Shown: positions 31,580 to 42,427 of the stretch, piece by piece
Position numbering within the stretch: the stretch's first letter is position 1
Layout: every line of letters starts with the position of its first letter
Assembly (NCBI GenBank): GCA_030512335.1
Contig: JAULSU010000004.1
Coordinates: 5,270,001-5,334,000, forward strand
Reading direction: 5' to 3'
DNA from: Immersiella caudata
Lineage: Eukaryota; Ascomycota; Sordariomycetes; Sordariales; Lasiosphaeriaceae
Length of the DNA: 64,000 bases
Translations under genes and position numbers: made by a program
The notes under the pieces: generated by a model
Told to the model about the DNA's origin: nothing
Database searches by the model: none
The model's input: the letters and a program-made list of their open reading frames with translations, nothing else

Positions 31580-34500
31580 ATGCAACACGTTCGCGAGCAA
31601 CCGCAGCCAACGAGCCCGAATATCAAGCCCGCGTGCATAAAATCGTCATTTTTAGCTGTCCTTTTCGTCTACCTCTGCATGGTCCTCTCTGTTTTGGAAT
31701 GGGCCTGCCGAAGTCTGCCAGTGTCCTCGGGCTACCAGACGGTGCCTCAAGGAGCACGTGAAAACGGCCCAGCAGTCATCGTTTCGGCGCCGCTATTCGG
31801 TACCCGCAAAACGCCCGCAACGTCGGCAGCGGGATTTCCAGTCGCAACGCAGTTTCCCAAACGACGAGCCCTTCATATCAGGAGGCAAAACACGACACAC
31901 TACGATAACACCACCGCTCTTCGACCCCCGGTCGAGTTTGAAGGCCGGCTGGCGTACGGGCCTGAATGGCTGGATGTCCTCACGCCGATGAACCAGAGCT
32001 GGTCGAAGAAATTGACTTCGGCGCAATATTTCAGCGACTACTTCAACAGCTTCAATCGGACAGTCGATGCGCAAAACCTGACGCGCCGACGTCAAGACGA
32101 AAGTACCTACGGCCGGCTTCAGCACCGCCCAGCGTGGATTGATCTCATGCTACATATTAGCACGTACTCGAAGATTGACGCGGGGCCCGACGACGAGTAC
32201 ATTGAGGTTATGGACCGTGTTCAATTCAGTTGGTACCGACCATCGGCTGTCACCTGGCCCAGCCGTGGGGAATATTGTGTGACTTCATTGGAGCAGGCGA
32301 CTCCATTGGACACGGCTGAAGAGAGGGATCGGGGTCTCACAGCGCAGGGCATGGTCATATGCACGGGTGACGACTTTGCTTTTGTGAACAACGATTGTTA
32401 TGAGAGGTGGTTACGAGTTGTCGACTATGCCGCCAAGAAGACTGAATTGCAAGGACGTGACACAGTGGAGTATATGGACCTGGTTAACTCGGGGGACATG
32501 GGCAGCTTTGGAGATCGAGAAGGCGACGAGGCGCGCCGTTGTGACATCCCGCTTCTTGGATGCAGTCCAAATGAGGACCCAACCGCCTGCACAGGACCAC
32601 GCAGTCCCTATGATCCCTGGGCCACGGCTACCCCCGACAGCCAAACTATCATTGAGCAGAGGAACGAGTTTGGAGTCATAACCGCTATCGTCACGGCCGA
32701 TGTCTTCTACCACACCGATGCTTCAGGGGTTACCACAGCTACCCGCACTCAACTTCGACCCTCTCCTGGGGCCAGCAGATATGGCGACGCATATCAAGTC
32801 ATCCCACTGATGGACTTTTCGGGGAAAACCACTGGTTATAGCACCAAATACCTTGGCCCTCAAACCACCATTACTCAACGCGACTCTAGAGGTTCTCCCA
32901 CAGCAACAATTACCCTTGGGCTACCTTCTGGCGCCGCCCGGGTCATCACTCTCACCGATTCCCATGGCGTCCCCACGGCAACCATCACCCGCGCACCGAC
33001 CGCTGCCCCCTTCTCGCCCTTTTCACCAACCCCAGACGGAGGTACCGCCTTCCACATCGCCACCCCCGAAGAGTACTGGGCCGTTTCGTTCCTCCCCGTG
33101 TTCTTCGCCGTGCTCGCCTCCATCATGACCGATGCCATCTCCGACAGTCTTTACGCCGTGATGCCGCTGAAGGAACTCACTCGCCCAGCCGGGGTGGGAG
33201 CGAAGACGTTGCTTTCGACGTCCGGCACCTTTCCTTTCTTTCACGGCGCGCATCTGCTGTATCGGCATCACGAGCCCATCAGGATCTTGGCTGACCTTCT
33301 TGTTCTCTTGACTGCCATCATCACCGCATTGTCGAGCGAAGCGGTGGGGATCAAACTAGGCGGGAGTTGCAGGGAGGATGATGCGCGTGGCTGTTACATG
33401 GGTCTGGCCATATTTTCCATCCCTGCCAGGGTTGTCGAGGGTCTCGTGGGTGTGAACTTGGTGCTTGTGCTGAGTCTCTTTCTTCTACTGCGAAAGTGGA
33501 AATCTGGGGCAACCATGGCACCCGGAAGCATCGCTTCTGTGGGGGCGTTGATGCAGGATTCGGAATTGCGTCGGGTGCTGAGAGATATCCATGTGGATGA
33601 TAGGACGGGGATTGTGACAGACAAGGAGATCATCAGACGGCTAGATAGCCATCGATACTTTGTCGGCTACAATTTCTCTGGGGGGTCGAGGGGCTATGGG
33701 ATTGTGGCGCAGAGGATTAAGACGACGATTCGTACGCCGACAACTACAAGGTCGGGTGTATGGCTGACTCGAACGGCGACAACGCTCTCGGAGATTGGGG
33801 GTACGTTTAAAATGAGGAGGCTGAGCTGGGTAAGCATCTGCGGTTCAATAATATCGCTTAGTTCTCCTGACTGATTCAACATCCAGGTAACCAAGGACCG
33901 AATCTTCTTCTACTCCGGCCTGCTCTACATCAGCGGCCTACTGATTCTCGTTACCTACTACGAGAACACCATACATCCTGACACACCCTTTGAACAGTTC
34001 ATGAACAATCAAGACTTTGGCATTCGTGTGCTCTTTACTGCGTTTGGTATTTTCCTCGCCTTTTTCTGGGACTACTACTTCTCTTGTGAGTGATCGCCAT
34101 GCCCGATACCTCCCCTTCCGGAACTAACCTCTGCTAGGGGTATCGCTCCGTGAGCCATACCGTCGGCTTTGGCACACTGCGCTGCCACACGTTTTAACCA
34201 CACCCCGCCCGACATCTCCATTCGTCGGCATTATTGGTTCGATCGCCCGGCGGGAGTGGTTCGTCACCCTCGTTGCATTCACGAGCATCTTGTCGAAGTT
34301 CCTCCCCATTCTTCTCTCCATGATACCCTTTTCGCCTTTCCAGACGTGGGAAATGCACGAGAGTAGCACCTGGGCGACCATCGGAACGCTGGGGTTCATG
34401 ATTCTTGTTTTGCTGTACGGCCACTTTGTAGTGAAGAATCCGCATTTCCCTGTCGACCCGGAAGGCTTGGTCGGGCAGATGTACTACCTTTGTGATTCAG

Positions 34501-34682
34501 AGATTGTGGACGACTTGAGGGGTGCGGGGTTGGATGCTAAAGAGGACGTGTCGAAGAGATTCCAGGGTAGAAGGTTTAGATTTGGGGAGATTTTTGGCGT
34601 CTCAGGGAGAGTTGTAACGGGCGTAGATTACGTGGCAGAGAAAAGAAAGGAGGAAGGGAGAGAAGCGCAGCAAGGTGCGTGA
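31580..34682 (+). CDS. DUF3433-type large membrane protein
   Basis: Model join(31580..33829, 33887..34085, 34138..34682), 2994 nt, 997 residues; introns GTAAGC-CCAG and GTGAGT-CTAG join in phases 0 and 1. One membrane helix near residues 25-45 is followed by a long extracellular or lumenal part with many N-glycosylation sites (NTT, NQS, NRT) and a Thr-rich stretch of TATIT-type repeats. A cluster of helices begins at SFLPVFFAVLASIMTD, with ILADLLVLLTAIITAL and a C-terminal set including FFYSGLLYISGLLILV and FVGIIGSIARREWFVTL. The layout matches fungal DUF3433 proteins, whose function is not known. An alternative start slightly downstream is possible. Confidence 0.85.
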
Positions 34683-34789
34683 AGAGTTTCGCCCTCTCCT
34701 TTGTCTCCAGATCAGGGGTGAACACGAGTTGGCCCCTGGCCCGCCAATCACACAATAGACATTCTTTCCAACAAAGGGAAACCAGCGAA

Positions 34790-34886
34790 GCCCGATTAGC
34801 CCAGCTGGCCAGAGCGTGATACAAATATCTTCGCATAGAGATGTCAAGTAATGCCAAAGTCAACAGTTCAATCCTGTTCTTGGGCA
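34790..34886 (+). pseudogene. tRNA-like remnant with intron-length insert
   Basis: GCCCGATTAGCCCAGCTGG begins like a tRNA (acceptor, A box), and AACAGTTCAATCCTGTT is a perfect T-arm with B box, followed by CTTGGGCA. The acceptor pairs except at 7-66, but the D-stem is mismatched (GCCC against GAGC) and the anticodon stem is poor. The layout resembles an intron-containing tRNA, perhaps for Ile. Most misfits could be G to A or C to T changes. Probably a dead copy. Confidence 0.45.
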
Positions 34887-35354
34887 AACAGCTCGTCTTT
34901 TGCATTTTTGTTGCCTCCGCTCCCATTTTGGTGAGAGCGGACAATGTGGAGACGGATTTGGCCTTGCCAGCGCTCTTGGTGGAAGCTGGGTGTGGGGCGA
35001 GGAAGGAGCGCCCGGCCAGGGGCCAATGTTTTGCTCATATTTCGGATAGCCAACCTCCTTCCTCCCAACACTTCCGCGCACTCTTTTCGATGCGCAGCGT
35101 CGGGTATTTTGTCCTCAAGATCGGCAATGCGGTCGCTTCGCCGCGGGAATTCACCTGTGGGGCTCGGAACGGGGACAATCCCCGTCTCCATCCCCAAACG
35201 CTCTTCCTGGGACCCGGCATCGCCTCTTCGTCACTGCGTTCCTCGGACACCGAACACCTTTTAGACAGAGCAGTTGCTCTTCCACCAGGAACTGATCGTT
35301 ATTCATACATCCTCGACAAGCCCCGAACGCCTACCAAAAACGTACAACCAAGTC

Positions 35355-36539
35355 TCAACCCGGCAATCTTCTCCTCCAAGTAAAATGCTCCTTTGAACCC
35401 GCCGCCAGCTCCCGCATCGCCTTCGCATCCCCAACATCCTGTCCCCCCTCAATAACAACAGCTTCCTCAGCCAACCTCGCATACTTCACCGCCGCCGTCG
35501 CATCCCCCAACATGTTATAATTAAGCGCCATGAGCGTCCACGCACTACCCATCTCAACCTCCAATCGATCATCCCTGTACAACTTCGCAAGCCTCCGCAG
35601 CAAACCCGGCGTCACGCCCTCACTGAGCGGGTCGGAAATCACCTTCTCAATCTGCTTGATCTCAACCAACCGCGCATCTGATAGCGCCGACGCAGCGTCT
35701 GACAAGGCACACTGCGAGCACGTGCATTGGAATCCCCATGCGTTTCGCGCCCGCGATCGTCGCTCCTCGCGTGGCTTTGAAGAGTCGAGATACGTGATGG
35801 ATAACTCCTCGCCGGGCCGAGCATCTCTCACGACGGTCGTGATGTGCTCCAGCTTGCTGCTGATGTAAAACGCCACGTTGGGTCGGCAGTCGTGGTTGTA
35901 CCGCGACACGCCGGGAAAGCTGGCGTAGTGGTGGCCGTCTTCCCCGCCGAGGTCCAGCTGGAAGGCGTTGGTTGTGAGGATGTCGGTGATGCGGTGTCCG
36001 CCAAAGTGGCCCATTTGGGCTAGGAATTGGTCGCGTCGTCTTGGGGGGAGTTGCTCCAGGGCGGTATCGAGCAGGGCGAATTGCTCGTGCTGGGGGACGG
36101 TGGTGGAGCGTTCGAGCTCGCGGTGGACGAGCAGGGCGGGATTCTCGTGCATGACGGGGTCGCCTCGGCGGAGGGTGGTGTTTGCGATGACGCCGAGGCC
36201 TTTTCCGGGGACTTGGTCGATGAAATACGGGGGCGCGCTGGCGGCGCTCTCGTGGCGAGTGTCCTCGATTTTGAGGAGTTTCTCAAAGTTTGGCTTGGTT
36301 GTTATGGCCACGGTTCCCTCGCCATTACCGAATCCGCGGTTCACAAAGATGCACCACTTCCCGGCGCACTTTCCGGTTTCCTGCCATTTTGACGGTGGTG
36401 GTGGTTCTTCTCTGAGGATCTGTTGCGGCGCTTCATCTAGGAGACACGGGGTTGCCGGGGTCCACGGACAGAGGGGTGAATCTGCCGGGCGCGCTACGCC
36501 AGCGCATATCGCGAAGAGAAATGCATATTCGAGCCGCAT
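35355..36539 (-). CDS. SET-domain protein with N-terminal signal peptide
   Basis: A single exon from ATG 36539, 394 residues. The first 20 residues MRLEYAFLFAICAGVARPAD look like a cleavable signal peptide. The SET domain starts about residue 110 (VPGKGLGVIANTTLRRGD) and contains YNHDCRPNVAFYI (the NHxCxPN motif), GEELSITYLD and post-SET Cys in WGFQCTCSQC. SET domains methylate lysine; the layout resembles the SMYD/SET5 type with a helical C-terminal region (residues 300-390). A secretory signal on a SET protein is odd but recurs in a family of fungal proteins. A longer frame begins at 36686; I prefer 36539 because it gives the clean signal peptide. Confidence 0.85.
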   Translation of the reverse strand: MRLEYAFLFAICAGVARPADSPLCPWTPATPCLLDEAPQQILREEPPPPSKWQETGKCAGKWCIFVNRGFGNGEGTVAITTKPNFEKLLKIEDTRHESAASAPPYFIDQVPGKGLGVIANTTLRRGDPVMHENPALLVHRELERSTTVPQHEQFALLDTALEQLPPRRRDQFLAQMGHFGGHRITDILTTNAFQLDLGGEDGHHYASFPGVSRYNHDCRPNVAFYISSKLEHITTVVRDARPGEELSITYLDSSKPREERRSRARNAWGFQCTCSQCALSDAASALSDARLVEIKQIEKVISDPLSEGVTPGLLRRLAKLYRDDRLEVEMGSAWTLMALNYNMLGDATAAVKYARLAEEAVVIEGGQDVGDAKAMRELAAGSKEHFTWRRRLPG

Positions 36540-37431
36540 CGTTGAGATTTTGGTGTTGAGGAAGTCGAATTTGAGATGACAGACGCGACTGTCCCTTTTT
36601 TTTGGGGGGGTGTCGATGGAGAATGTTTGACGTTTCACTACGGTGGCTGAAACGCTTGGGGTTGAGCGCAGGGGTTGCATCGCCAAGTTCGCCAGATCGT
36701 GTCAACGCCCAACGCCAAGCACACCAAGGAGGTCTTTGACATCGGGAGAACTCCAAGGCTTGGCGCGTGTCTGGCAGTTCATCTCAGTTCTGCAGGCGGT
36801 ATGCGAAAGATGGACTGGCTTTCTAGTTTTTGAGCAGCATCGATCCGACCGTCTCAAATGGGCATTTCCAGCTGGTCGAAACCCCACCGGGGGCTTGCTC
36901 ATAGCGAGCGAGGGATCCTGGACAGAGTTGTTGCAAGACATCTCGATGTTCGCCACAAAGCGACGATTGTGCATCGCAAGCGACAGCGGCTGGACCAAGA
37001 CACCATTTACCATGCTTGGCACGAACCCGGAGAAAATACGATAGGAAGAGGTCCGAATTAGAAACAGCACCATCAACCCGCCTTTACCCGCACAAGCGAG
37101 TAAATTACCAGCATGCCGGAGCCGCTCTCGATTGGTGCACCTCGTTGAAGGGACGGCGGCTGAAGCAACTTCAATATTCTACAACCACACTTGGCTAGTC
37201 GGCCCGTCGTAGGGCACCAACCTGAAAGCTCTTGCGAGTGGAACATGGGGACTTGCGGGAAGCATATCTCGCTTCTCGAGCTATGATCCCATCGGCCGGG
37301 TTAGGCGGTTGATGTATAAACATGAGGACCAGGCGCGGGGACGTCCATATGTTCCCTGTTTCCCTTCGCCCTCCAGCTCGTCAAATCTCAGAATCTCGGC
37401 CACTTCGTTTCCCCGATTCCAAACCGAGACG
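36540..37431. other. Divergent intergenic region
   Basis: It lies between the SET and DUF4360-like genes. Short frames on both strands carry no motif. Confidence 0.5.
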
Positions 37432-38162
37432 ATGCTGTCGAACCAAGTCTGGGGAATTCCCCTACTGCTGTCATTGTTACCACTGGCAACATGTCTTCCG
37501 CAGACAGCGCCGCCTGCTCCCCCCCCCACAGCAGTCACAGTCAACAACATGACCGTTTATGGAACAGGATGTCCTATTGGCGGAGGCCCTATCAGCCAAG
37601 TGACTAAGGGTGGTGCGCCCGTTTTTGTGTTCCGCGAGTGGGGGTTGTCCCTACCCGACACTGACGACACCCCTGAGGAGGCCGAGAAGTGGTGCGTCGA
37701 GCAGATAACCCTTGGCAATGGGCCCGTTGGCATGCAGCTCCGCGTGAAGAGCATCACGATCGGTGGGTGGGCAGAGATTGATGCAGACACCAAGATTTCG
37801 TTGTCGGTCCAGACCAACCTCGGTGGCAAGGCGGCGGGGGTGAGTTCTCCTTTCCCTTGTGAAGACACCAGTAACTGACATTTCAGGCCGCAACCCTCAC
37901 CATCGGCAAGGACAAGCTCAAGGGCAACGAGTTTGAAGAGACATTCGACACCAAGCCCGACACCGGCGACATCTGGTCGGCGTGCGTGCCCGCCTCGGGC
38001 GATGTCCCCCTCCTCAGCATCCGCATCGGCGCTGGTCTCATCGGGGCGAAGCGGGCCGATGGTTCCCTTTCGGGCGGCACTCTCGGCGGCAACTCCACAG
38101 ATATGGCCAAGGGCCTAAGGGCCAACTTCACTCCCGTCTGGCAACCATGCGCAACACCTTAG
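37432..38162 (+). CDS. Secreted DUF4360-like protein
   Basis: Model join(37432..37839, 37887..38162), 227 residues; GTGAGT and TTTCAG borders, phase 0. The signal peptide is VWGIPLLLSLLPLATCL. The mature part begins with a Pro-rich linker, then MTVYGTGCPIGG, which fits the GTGCP start of DUF4360 domains. Two halves of beta-rich sequence follow (GMQLRVKSITIGG, ISLSVQTNLGG), and the protein ends FTPVWQPCATP. Four Cys suggest two disulfides. DUF4360 proteins are small secreted proteins of unknown function in filamentous fungi. My start choice drops a 41-codon upstream extension that would hide the signal peptide. Confidence 0.8.
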
Positions 38163-39659
38163 GTAACGCGCTTCCGGAAACGGTAGCCAAGTTCTCATTC
38201 GATGGTATTGAAGTGGTGGGTGGGAAAGATCCCCGCATTTGCGGGCATGCAGCTTTTCCCCCACGCGTGGGAGGCAGACAGCGAACATCGACAGCAGAAG
38301 ATGCTGCTCTAATTCACCAAGTTACATTCCTTGCCTTTTTTTTTAAAAAAAAAAATTACCTTTGGGGATAACAAACTTATCCTCTCTCGTGGTTGTGTCG
38401 CAACGCCCCCAACCTGTCCGTCATTATCAAGTGGAAACGCCAAGCCAATCGGACCAGCCAGCGGGCTCCCCGGCGCGAACTCTTGTTGCAAAGAACTGAG
38501 TAATCTTTCGGCGGGGAACCATGCGGGGACGCTTTTTAGCATCGTTCGGCGGTGGTGCCAAGCAAGCCTCTTCAACGCTGCATGCTGCACTTTGCCGCAG
38601 TCGCGCACATCTAGCTTGTTTCTAGACCAACTTGTCAGTCTACACTCATGGGGGTCAATAACGTCTTTGTCTTGTCTCCTTACCTCGATATCTGACCTGT
38701 GTTTTCGGGGGTTGGGGGGGCGGCGCTGCGGGTACTCACACCGCTGTTCCAGGCCCGGGGATTTCCTTCGGCCTTCGACGGTATGGCATGCGTTTCCTGT
38801 CTTAGCGCTCTGCATCGGAGGAAATTCCGTTTATTTCAACTGCCAAATCAACGCGTTTATCAGTATCCATCTTCAAAGTACCGTCCTCGGCCTTTGCATT
38901 CCCGGGTTAGGATAATGCTCAAGCCATACAGTAGGCACGCTACGCTGCGTCGCGGAAGCACACCGCGCCGGTAAGGTGTGGGCCACGCGGAGGCTTGCGG
39001 TGCGGCGTCGGAGGGGCACGCACACTGCAAACGTTCGCTCACGACGCCCCGTCCCGGAGCAGTCATTGGTAGGTGAGACCGGCAGACACACGCACCCAGA
39101 ACGCCCGCAGAACGCGAACATGTAGCGCAACTAAAATTGGGAGGGTACGCGATCATGACCGAAAGAAGGGGGTGCAAGGCGCTTCCATCGGATGTAGAGG
39201 CTTGTCTCCCTCCGCTGCACACACGCCCAGTGTTACGGGGTTTCGCTCCCCTGCTGGGTTGGAACATCAGGAAATGTTCGTTGGGGGGGTAGGTGGCGTA
39301 CGGCGCTCGCTGGGTGAATGGGGCGGTTTTGGGGGGTACGTGGAGGGCGATTGGCGTTCGGCGGCGCATGCGGCCGCTGGGTGAGGGGTGCAGAATCGGG
39401 GTGTGGTGTGTTGCTTCACTTTCCGGTATGCCGGTGCAGCCAGTGTGCAGCTAGTGTGCGGACGCAACTTTCCGCTGGTTGTTAGTGGCTGTCGTACGGG
39501 GGCGTTTTGAAGAGATATAAGAAAGACGAACACACCTAGAGTCTGGTTTGCTGTTTCGGTACTTGGCAAGCTGGGCGACTTCCGGGTTGCTCATTGCACA
39601 TCTGCCTTCCCCCTTTTCCAGCTCATCGCACTCGGTCAAGCCGAGTTTCGCTTGCAGGG
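38163..39659. other. Intergenic stretch
   Basis: Contains a T/A homopolymer junction (about 38334-38355). No gene supported; frames near 38330-38915 and 38860-39370 occur on both strands without motifs. Confidence 0.5.
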
Positions 39660-40040
39660 ATGGGTCGTTTGGAGAAGTCACTGTCTCAGGATGGCGGCAG
39701 CGAGAAAGCCCAACCTATCGTCGAAACCGCCAGCGATGCTCCACAATGGACGCCAGAGTTCGAGAAGAAGCTGGTGCGGAAGATCGATCTCTATCTCATG
39801 CCCATCATCTGGGTCATGAACGTTCTGTCGTGGATGGATCGCGCAAAGTTCGTATCCCTTTTCCTCGTTGGAGAGAGAAGACGAGAGCTAACATTCCATT
39901 CCCAGCTTGGGCAACGCCAACATCGCCGGTCTCACCGCAGACCTCAAGCTCTCCTCTAATCAATTCAGTATGGCCATCATAACCTACTATTGTAAGTAAA
40001 GAAAATTTTCCAAAAAAAAAATGAAAGAAAGAAAAAGAAA

Positions 40041-40072
<32 letters not shown>

Positions 40073-41354
40073 CAAAAAGACATCGACATCGACCACTTCA
40101 TTAACAATTAGCAGTCGGCTACATAGTTTGGGTCCCCGTATCCACCGTCATCCTCGCCCGCACCCGCCCCTCCCTCTTCCTCCCCTCCATCATGGCCCTC
40201 TGGGGCATCGTCACCGCCTCCGTCGGCGCCATGAACACCTACCCCCAACTCGTCGTCTCCCGCCTCCTCCTCGGCATGCTCGAGTCCGGCCTCACACCCG
40301 GCGCATGCTACATCTTTTCCAACTGGTACCTCCCCGGCGAGATCGGCAAGCGCACCTCCGCCTTCCAAACCTCGGCCCAGTTAGGCGGTGCTTTCGGCGG
40401 GCTGATCGCTGGCGGCGTCATGTCCAACCTCGAAGGTGCCCAAGGGATAAGGGGGTGGAGGTGGTTGTTTATCATCGAGGGGGTAATTACCGTTGCGGTG
40501 GCCATCGTGGCGGTGTTTATACTGCCGGATTATCCGACGAACAGTCCGAGGCTGAATGAGGAGGAGAGGTTTGTGGCTACGACGAGGTTGTTGAGGGTGG
40601 GGATTTTAGTGGATCATGAGGGGTCGAAGCCGAGGTTGAGTGTTTATGAGACGATGGTGCAGAGTGTGAGGAATTGGAGGGCTTGGTGTATTGCGACTGG
40701 CTCGCTCTTTGTTAGCCAGAGCCTTATTTTGGTCTATTTCTATCCTGTTCTCGTACGGGGGTTGGGGTACACTGATCCCATCAAGGCGCAGTTCATGACG
40801 GTTCGCACCCCCCCCTTTTTTTTTGTGGTGTTTTTGTTTTCTTTTATTCTTTCTTTTTTTGCGGATACTAAATTTGTTAGGTCCCCATCTGGGTGGTCAG
40901 CTTCGTCTGCACCATCGCCAGCGGCTTCATCGGCGACCGCAGCCCCCCCCGCCGCGGCATTCTCGTCGTCGGCGGTCTCGCCGTCCTCTGCATACTCGCC
41001 ATCGTCACGACCAACGTTTACGACTTCAAAGCCCGCTACGTCTTCCTCGCCTTCATGACCGCCGGCGCTTGGGTGGCCTTTGCACAGGTCATGGCTTTTA
41101 TTGCGGAGGTTTTGAGTGATTTGCTCCCCGAGGTGAGGGCGTTTACGATTGGCATGATGAGCTGCGCGGCGACGACGGGAAATGTGTACGGGGCGTATTT
41201 GTTCCCGGCCGAGAATGCACCGAAGCATATTTTGGGATTTTCCATGTGTGCTATGAGCGGGGGGGTGTCGTCCATGTTGTTTTTAGTGCTGTATATCTCC
41301 GAGGTGAGGAAGAGGAAGAGAGTGAGGGAGGGGCTGATTTCGGGAACCTCCTGA
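39660..41354 (+). CDS. MFS transporter, Dal5/Tna1-like
   Basis: Model join(39660..39847, 39906..39991, 40115..40800, 40881..41354), 1434 nt, 477 residues, all phases join. Exon 1 ends in VLSWMDRA and exon 2 resumes NLGNANIAGLTADL, giving the anion:cation symporter signature. Helix-4 motif is SRLLLGMLESGLTPGACY; GWRWLFIIEGVITV lies in helix 6. Intron 2 carries a (GA)14 repeat and intron 3 a T-rich tract. Likely a plasma-membrane carrier for an organic acid or vitamin. Just after the stop, 41370-41468 encodes FKRFEQDDVEEQ...NRDRKAIDD then a stop, which could be an alternative C-terminal exon or a remnant. Confidence 0.9.
40045..40072. repeat. (GA)14 microsatellite in intron 2 of MFS gene
   Basis: Perfect AG dinucleotide run inside a 123-bp intron. 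Confidence 0.95.
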
Positions 41355-41477
41355 GCCTTGCTACATTGGAAGTTTAAGAGATTCGAACAGGACGATGTCG
41401 AAGAGCAAACTAGCATGCTCGACACTGTCACCCCCAAAAACAGAGACCGCAAAGCCATCGACGACTAGATTCTTCCT

Positions 41478-42206
41478 TCAACTTCTCTGTTGACCCCCTC
41501 CCCGAATCCACCTCCACCCCCTCTCCAACACCCCTCCCTTCTCTTCGCCTGTCCCTTCCAAACCCCTCAAACTCACGACTAAGTTCCCCCTTGCTCTCCC
41601 CTCCCACAACCCGCTAAACGCCTTGGATACATATATCCTCTCCCTCTCCAGGAACCCCCTCAAAACCTTGCCCCTCCCCTCCTCCCACTCCTTCTCCTTA
41701 ACCCACTTGTACTCCTCCCTGACCCCTCGCTCATATTCCCTATACTCCGCCTCGTCTGCAGCAAGAATACTCAAATCCATATCCAGAAACATTTTCGCGT
41801 CTTCGACGTGCCCCTTGTCCGCGGTACGGAGTTCTGAAAGGGTAGGGACGGTGTGGGAGGCAGTAGCCTCGATCATAACCTTAATGCGCTCAAGACGGTC
41901 TGCATCGACGATATCGCGGAGGCTGGATACAGCGAGGGCGGCAGAGCGGAGTTCATTCTGAGAAGGGGGAGAGTGGGTGCCGTAGATGGCGTCGTGGAAC
42001 CAGATGGCGGCTTCGATGGCGGGGGGGTCGGTGAAGAGGCGGAGGTGGGTGTGCAGGAGGGAGAGGAGAGTGGTGATGTGGGTTAGGGAATGGTAGTGGC
42101 GGTCGGGGGCGGAGTAGAGCGCGGTCAGTTCGGAGAGGGTTAAGGGGGTGAGGAGGGTGTCGGGGAGAGGGGGTGGAGTTGGATGAGGGGGGGCCTTTTT
42201 GGGCAT
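41478..42206 (-). CDS. HD-superfamily metal-dependent hydrolase (COG4339-like)
   Basis: A single exon from ATG 42206, 242 residues. HYHSLTHI near residues 37-44 and AIWFHDAIYG near 70 supply the H...HD metal ligands; NELRSAALAV is the next helix, and LDMDLSILAAD near 150-160 gives the last conserved Asp. This is the pattern of predicted HD phosphohydrolases of the COG4339 type, present in bacteria and fungi. Substrate unknown, probably a nucleotide or small phosphate ester. The C-terminal 60 residues are charged. An upstream in-frame ATG (42329) exists but precedes low-complexity sequence. Confidence 0.8.
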   Translation of the reverse strand: MPKKAPPHPTPPPLPDTLLTPLTLSELTALYSAPDRHYHSLTHITTLLSLLHTHLRLFTDPPAIEAAIWFHDAIYGTHSPPSQNELRSAALAVSSLRDIVDADRLERIKVMIEATASHTVPTLSELRTADKGHVEDAKMFLDMDLSILAADEAEYREYERGVREEYKWVKEKEWEEGRGKVLRGFLERERIYVSKAFSGLWEGRARGNLVVSLRGLEGTGEEKGGVLERGWRWIRGGGQQRS

Positions 42207-42427
42207 GGTGGTGGTGAGATGGATGTTTGGGGTGATTGTTGACGGGAGATGGCTTGAGAGAGATGAGGTTGATGGAGGGAAGTTCAGCTGGTCTTGGCAA
42301 AGGGGACTTAAATGCGTGAGCGTTGTCACGTGTTAGGCAGCTGTTGTCGCATTGGGGCTGTGATATTCAGGGGTGTGACAACTCTACCAGTTTTCCAAGA
42401 CCCAATTTTTATCCATAAAATAACGTC

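Noticed and set aside
35225..35295. Possible tRNA around the cagagcagttgctcttccaccagga sequence
   Set aside because: D-arm-like pairing only; no B box or acceptor pairing on either strand.
34841..35383. 180-codon plus frame with a hydrophobic start
   Set aside because: It begins within the tRNA-like remnant, runs into the end of the SET gene, and shows no family signature.
40128..40559. 143-codon His/Arg/Pro-rich frame
   Set aside because: Shadow of the MFS transporter exon 3.
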